The position numbers and the translations under genes were made by a program. 6,889 nucleotides of DNA from DATBDM01 sp036269915 (GTDB lineage Bacteria > Actinomycetota > Thermoleophilia > Solirubrobacterales > Solirubrobacteraceae): assembly GCA_036269915.1 (NCBI GenBank), contig DATBDM010000284.1, positions 1 to 6,889 of the forward strand, written 5' to 3'. Of the stretch, positions 5,213 through 6,889 are shown piece by piece (the stretch's first letter is position 1; the number at the start of each line of letters is the position of its first letter). Under the pieces are notes generated by a model. That model ran no database searches, was not told the DNA's origin, and saw only the letters and a program-made list of their open reading frames with translations.

Positions 5213-6865
5213 ATGCGACGCACCGCCACCGCGCTCCTCACCGCCGCGATCCTGGGTCTCGGCAGCACGAGCGCCGCCGCCGCCCCGGGGTGGTCGGATC
5301 CCGTCGTGGTCGCGCCCTCGGGCTCCGACAGCGGTCCACTGCTCGCGCCGCTCCCGGGCGGTCGCATGCTGATCGCCGACTCGACCCGGCCGCCGATGGT
5401 CAACCTCGAAGAAGGTCCGAGCGCGTTGCGGATCACGCTGGAGGCTGACGACGGGACCTTCGGCACACCGCGGGCGGTGGGTCCCGGCAGCGGCGCGCTC
5501 GCGGCGTTCGCGGCCGACGGCGCGGGCGAGCTGGCCGTCGTCGGCATGCTCCCCGAGGGACCCGTCGTGTACCGCGGCCGCTTCGACGGACCGCTCGCGG
5601 CGACGCACAGCCTGCACGCCTCGGGGGGATACGACATCGACGTCGCGCCGCTGGCCGCCGGTGGCGCGCTGGCCGGGTACGTGACGCCGCAGGGTGCGGC
5701 CGAGGTCGCCGTCGCGGCGCGCGGCTCCGACTTCGGCGCGCCCCATCGCCTCGCCGAGCACGGAGCCGGCGTCCGCGTGGCGACGGCGGCCGACGGAAGC
5801 GCGGTGGCGGCATGGACGGAAGGCGACTTCTACGAGACCGAGGTCCGCGCCGCCTGGCGCGGTGCCGACGGAAACTGGAGCGCGCCACAGACGGTGATCT
5901 CCAACGCGCAGGATGCACCGGCCCCGCTGCGGCTCGCCGCCGCCGGCAACGGGCGCGCGGTCGTGGCGGCCAACACCGGAGGCATCTTGCGCGTCGCGGT
6001 GTCCGACGACCATCGCTTCTCTCTGCTGACGACGTTCGCGCAGGGCGACCCCGCCGACGTCGGCATCGATGCTGACGGCGACGCCGTGCTCGCCTGGAAG
6101 GGATGGACCGGACCGACGCCGGTCCTCGTCTCCCGGCTCGACGCCGGCCGCGCGCAGTGGGGCCCGTCGCAGCCGGTCGGGTCGTGCGGGGCCGCGGTCG
6201 CCACGGCGATCGACTCGCACGGCACCGCGGTGATCGCGTTGCTCGACCCCGACCAGGACGGCCTCGACGACCGACTGTCCGCCGCGCTGTGGCCCCGCGC
6301 CGGGACGCTCCCCCAGCCCCAGGTCCTCTGGGACGACCCGACGGTGCCGACGGACATCGCCGTCGGGACGGACGACGCCGACCGCGCGACGATCGCCTTC
6401 AGCGGCTATGGCTCCACCGGCCGCCCGCTGATCGCCGTGCGCACCGCGGGAAGCGCGACCGATGCCGCGGCCACCGCTCCGCGCGACCCGCGGCTCGAGC
6501 CGGCGAACTGCCGCAACTCACCCGGGCCGCCGACGCCGATCCCGTCGGTCCCGCCGGGGCCCGCGCCGATCATGCACAGCGACCGCCACGCGCGCCTCGT
6601 CCACGGCCGGGTGCAGCTGAGGATCAGCTGCCCGGCACGCGCGGTGCCCTGCTCGGGCAGCGTGCGAGCGAGCGCGCCGCCGGCGCGCTGGGCTCGAACC
6701 ATGACGGCCGCGCTCGCCCCCGGCGAGTGGCGCACCGTTCGCCTGGCGACGACACGGCGACTGCGGCGGATGGCGGCGCACCGCAGGCTTGCGGTCAGGA
6801 TCGCGGTCACCAGTCGCCTGGCCGGCCATCCAAACACCGTCACCCGCCGCATCGTGACGCTCTGA
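5213..6865 (+). CDS. Secreted propeller-like repeat protein with Pro-rich linker and basic Cys-containing C-terminal domain
   Basis: The 550-residue product begins with a signal peptide: MRRTAT, a hydrophobic core ALLTAAILGLG (7-17), then STSAAAA, with cleavage probably near residue 22-24. Residues about 27-400 hold roughly eight degenerate repeats (listed separately), each with W/F-G/S-x-P followed by a D/N-G turn and a hydrophobic strand, as in beta-propeller-like secreted proteins. A linker rich in Pro and Gly (436-452) leads to a final domain (about 460-550) with a Cys473-Cys480 pair and very many Arg residues. That domain resembles the C-terminal strand domain I recall from many Solirubrobacterales exoproteins. 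DPDQDGLDD (345-353) fits a DxDxDG calcium loop. No enzyme motif or cell-wall sorting signal is seen, so binding or structural use outside the cell is a guess. GGTG (5203-5206) is the only weak ribosome-pairing sequence before the ATG. Function is unknown. Confidence 0.85.
   Translation: MRRTATALLTAAILGLGSTSAAAAPGWSDPVVVAPSGSDSGPLLAPLPGGRMLIADSTRPPMVNLEEGPSALRITLEADDGTFGTPRAVGPGSGALAAFAADGAGELAVVGMLPEGPVVYRGRFDGPLAATHSLHASGGYDIDVAPLAAGGALAGYVTPQGAAEVAVAARGSDFGAPHRLAEHGAGVRVATAADGSAVAAWTEGDFYETEVRAAWRGADGNWSAPQTVISNAQDAPAPLRLAAAGNGRAVVAANTGGILRVAVSDDHRFSLLTTFAQGDPADVGIDADGDAVLAWKGWTGPTPVLVSRLDAGRAQWGPSQPVGSCGAAVATAIDSHGTAVIALLDPDQDGLDDRLSAALWPRAGTLPQPQVLWDDPTVPTDIAVGTDDADRATIAFSGYGSTGRPLIAVRTAGSATDAAATAPRDPRLEPANCRNSPGPPTPIPSVPPGPAPIMHSDRHARLVHGRVQLRISCPARAVPCSGSVRASAPPARWARTMTAALAPGEWRTVRLATTRRLRRMAAHRRLAVRIAVTSRLAGHPNTVTRRIVTL
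5291..6406 (+). repeat. About eight degenerate 41-56-residue protein repeats within the secreted protein
   Basis: Repeat starts are near residues 27 (WSDPVVV), 83 (FGTPRAV), 124 (FDGPLAA), 174 (FGAPHRL), 222 (WSAPQTV), 269 (FSLLTTF), 316 (WGPSQPV) and 366 (LPQPQVL). Spacings are 56, 41, 50, 48, 47, 47 and 50. Most contain a later turn and strand such as AADGSAVAAW, DADGDAVLAW or DSHGTAVIAL. The pattern suggests a seven- or eight-bladed propeller. Similarity is low at the DNA level, so the repeats are old. Edges are approximate. Confidence 0.6.
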
Positions 6866-6889
6866 CTTGACGGCGTACCGGCCGCGGAG

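Noticed and set aside
4538..6220. Minus-strand open frame spanning the secreted-protein pair
   Set aside because: It crosses the divergent start region and is out of frame with the signal-peptide gene. Its Arg/Ala-rich product has no recognisable domain.
6866..6889. Last 24 bases after the secreted repeat protein
   Set aside because: Too short to hold a recognisable gene start or a complete terminator.

Overview
The window is very GC-rich, with GC-loaded third codon positions, tight gene packing, almost no Shine-Dalgarno sequences and short leaders. This points to a high-GC actinomycete-type bacterium. The two secreted proteins at the right end resemble the propeller-like and Cys-containing C-terminal repertoire I associate with Thermoleophilia (Solirubrobacterales: Solirubrobacter, Conexibacter, Patulibacter). 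That placement is inference from style and remembered families, not from a database search.

Left part (1-349): the first 52 codons of a class III-like zinc alcohol dehydrogenase run leftward off the edge. A 193-base divergent spacer follows, with one TAnnnT -10 candidate facing each way, each a few bases from its start codon. Both genes are therefore probably transcribed as leaderless mRNAs.

Centre (350-4281): three rightward genes form a compact operon. They are a phosphomannomutase/phosphoglucomutase (459 aa), an MBL-fold hydrolase with a C-terminal winged-helix-like region (323 aa, start overlapping the previous stop as GTGA), and a CPA1-family Na+/H+ antiporter with a long cytoplasmic tail (526 aa, starting 3 bases after the previous stop). 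The first makes hexose-1-phosphates for sugar-nucleotide and envelope synthesis, the second hydrolyses an unknown substrate, and the third handles pH and Na+. I know of no single pathway that unites them.

Right part (4278-6889): a leftward gene for a small secreted six-cysteine protein meets the antiporter tail to tail, the two stop codons sharing one CTAG. It is transcribed away from a rightward gene for a 550-aa secreted protein with about eight 41-56-residue propeller-like repeats, a proline-rich linker and a basic Cys-containing C-terminal domain. The 80 bases between these two starts form a mirror-image structure. Two arms of about 25 bases carry the blocks ACTTC, GCGCGC and GCCGTTGGTG, and the last block lies exactly 6 bases before each ATG. 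This back-to-back promoter/operator and the extracellular pair it probably co-controls are the least explained part of the window. No RNA genes, insertion sequences, CRISPR arrays or prophage genes were found.
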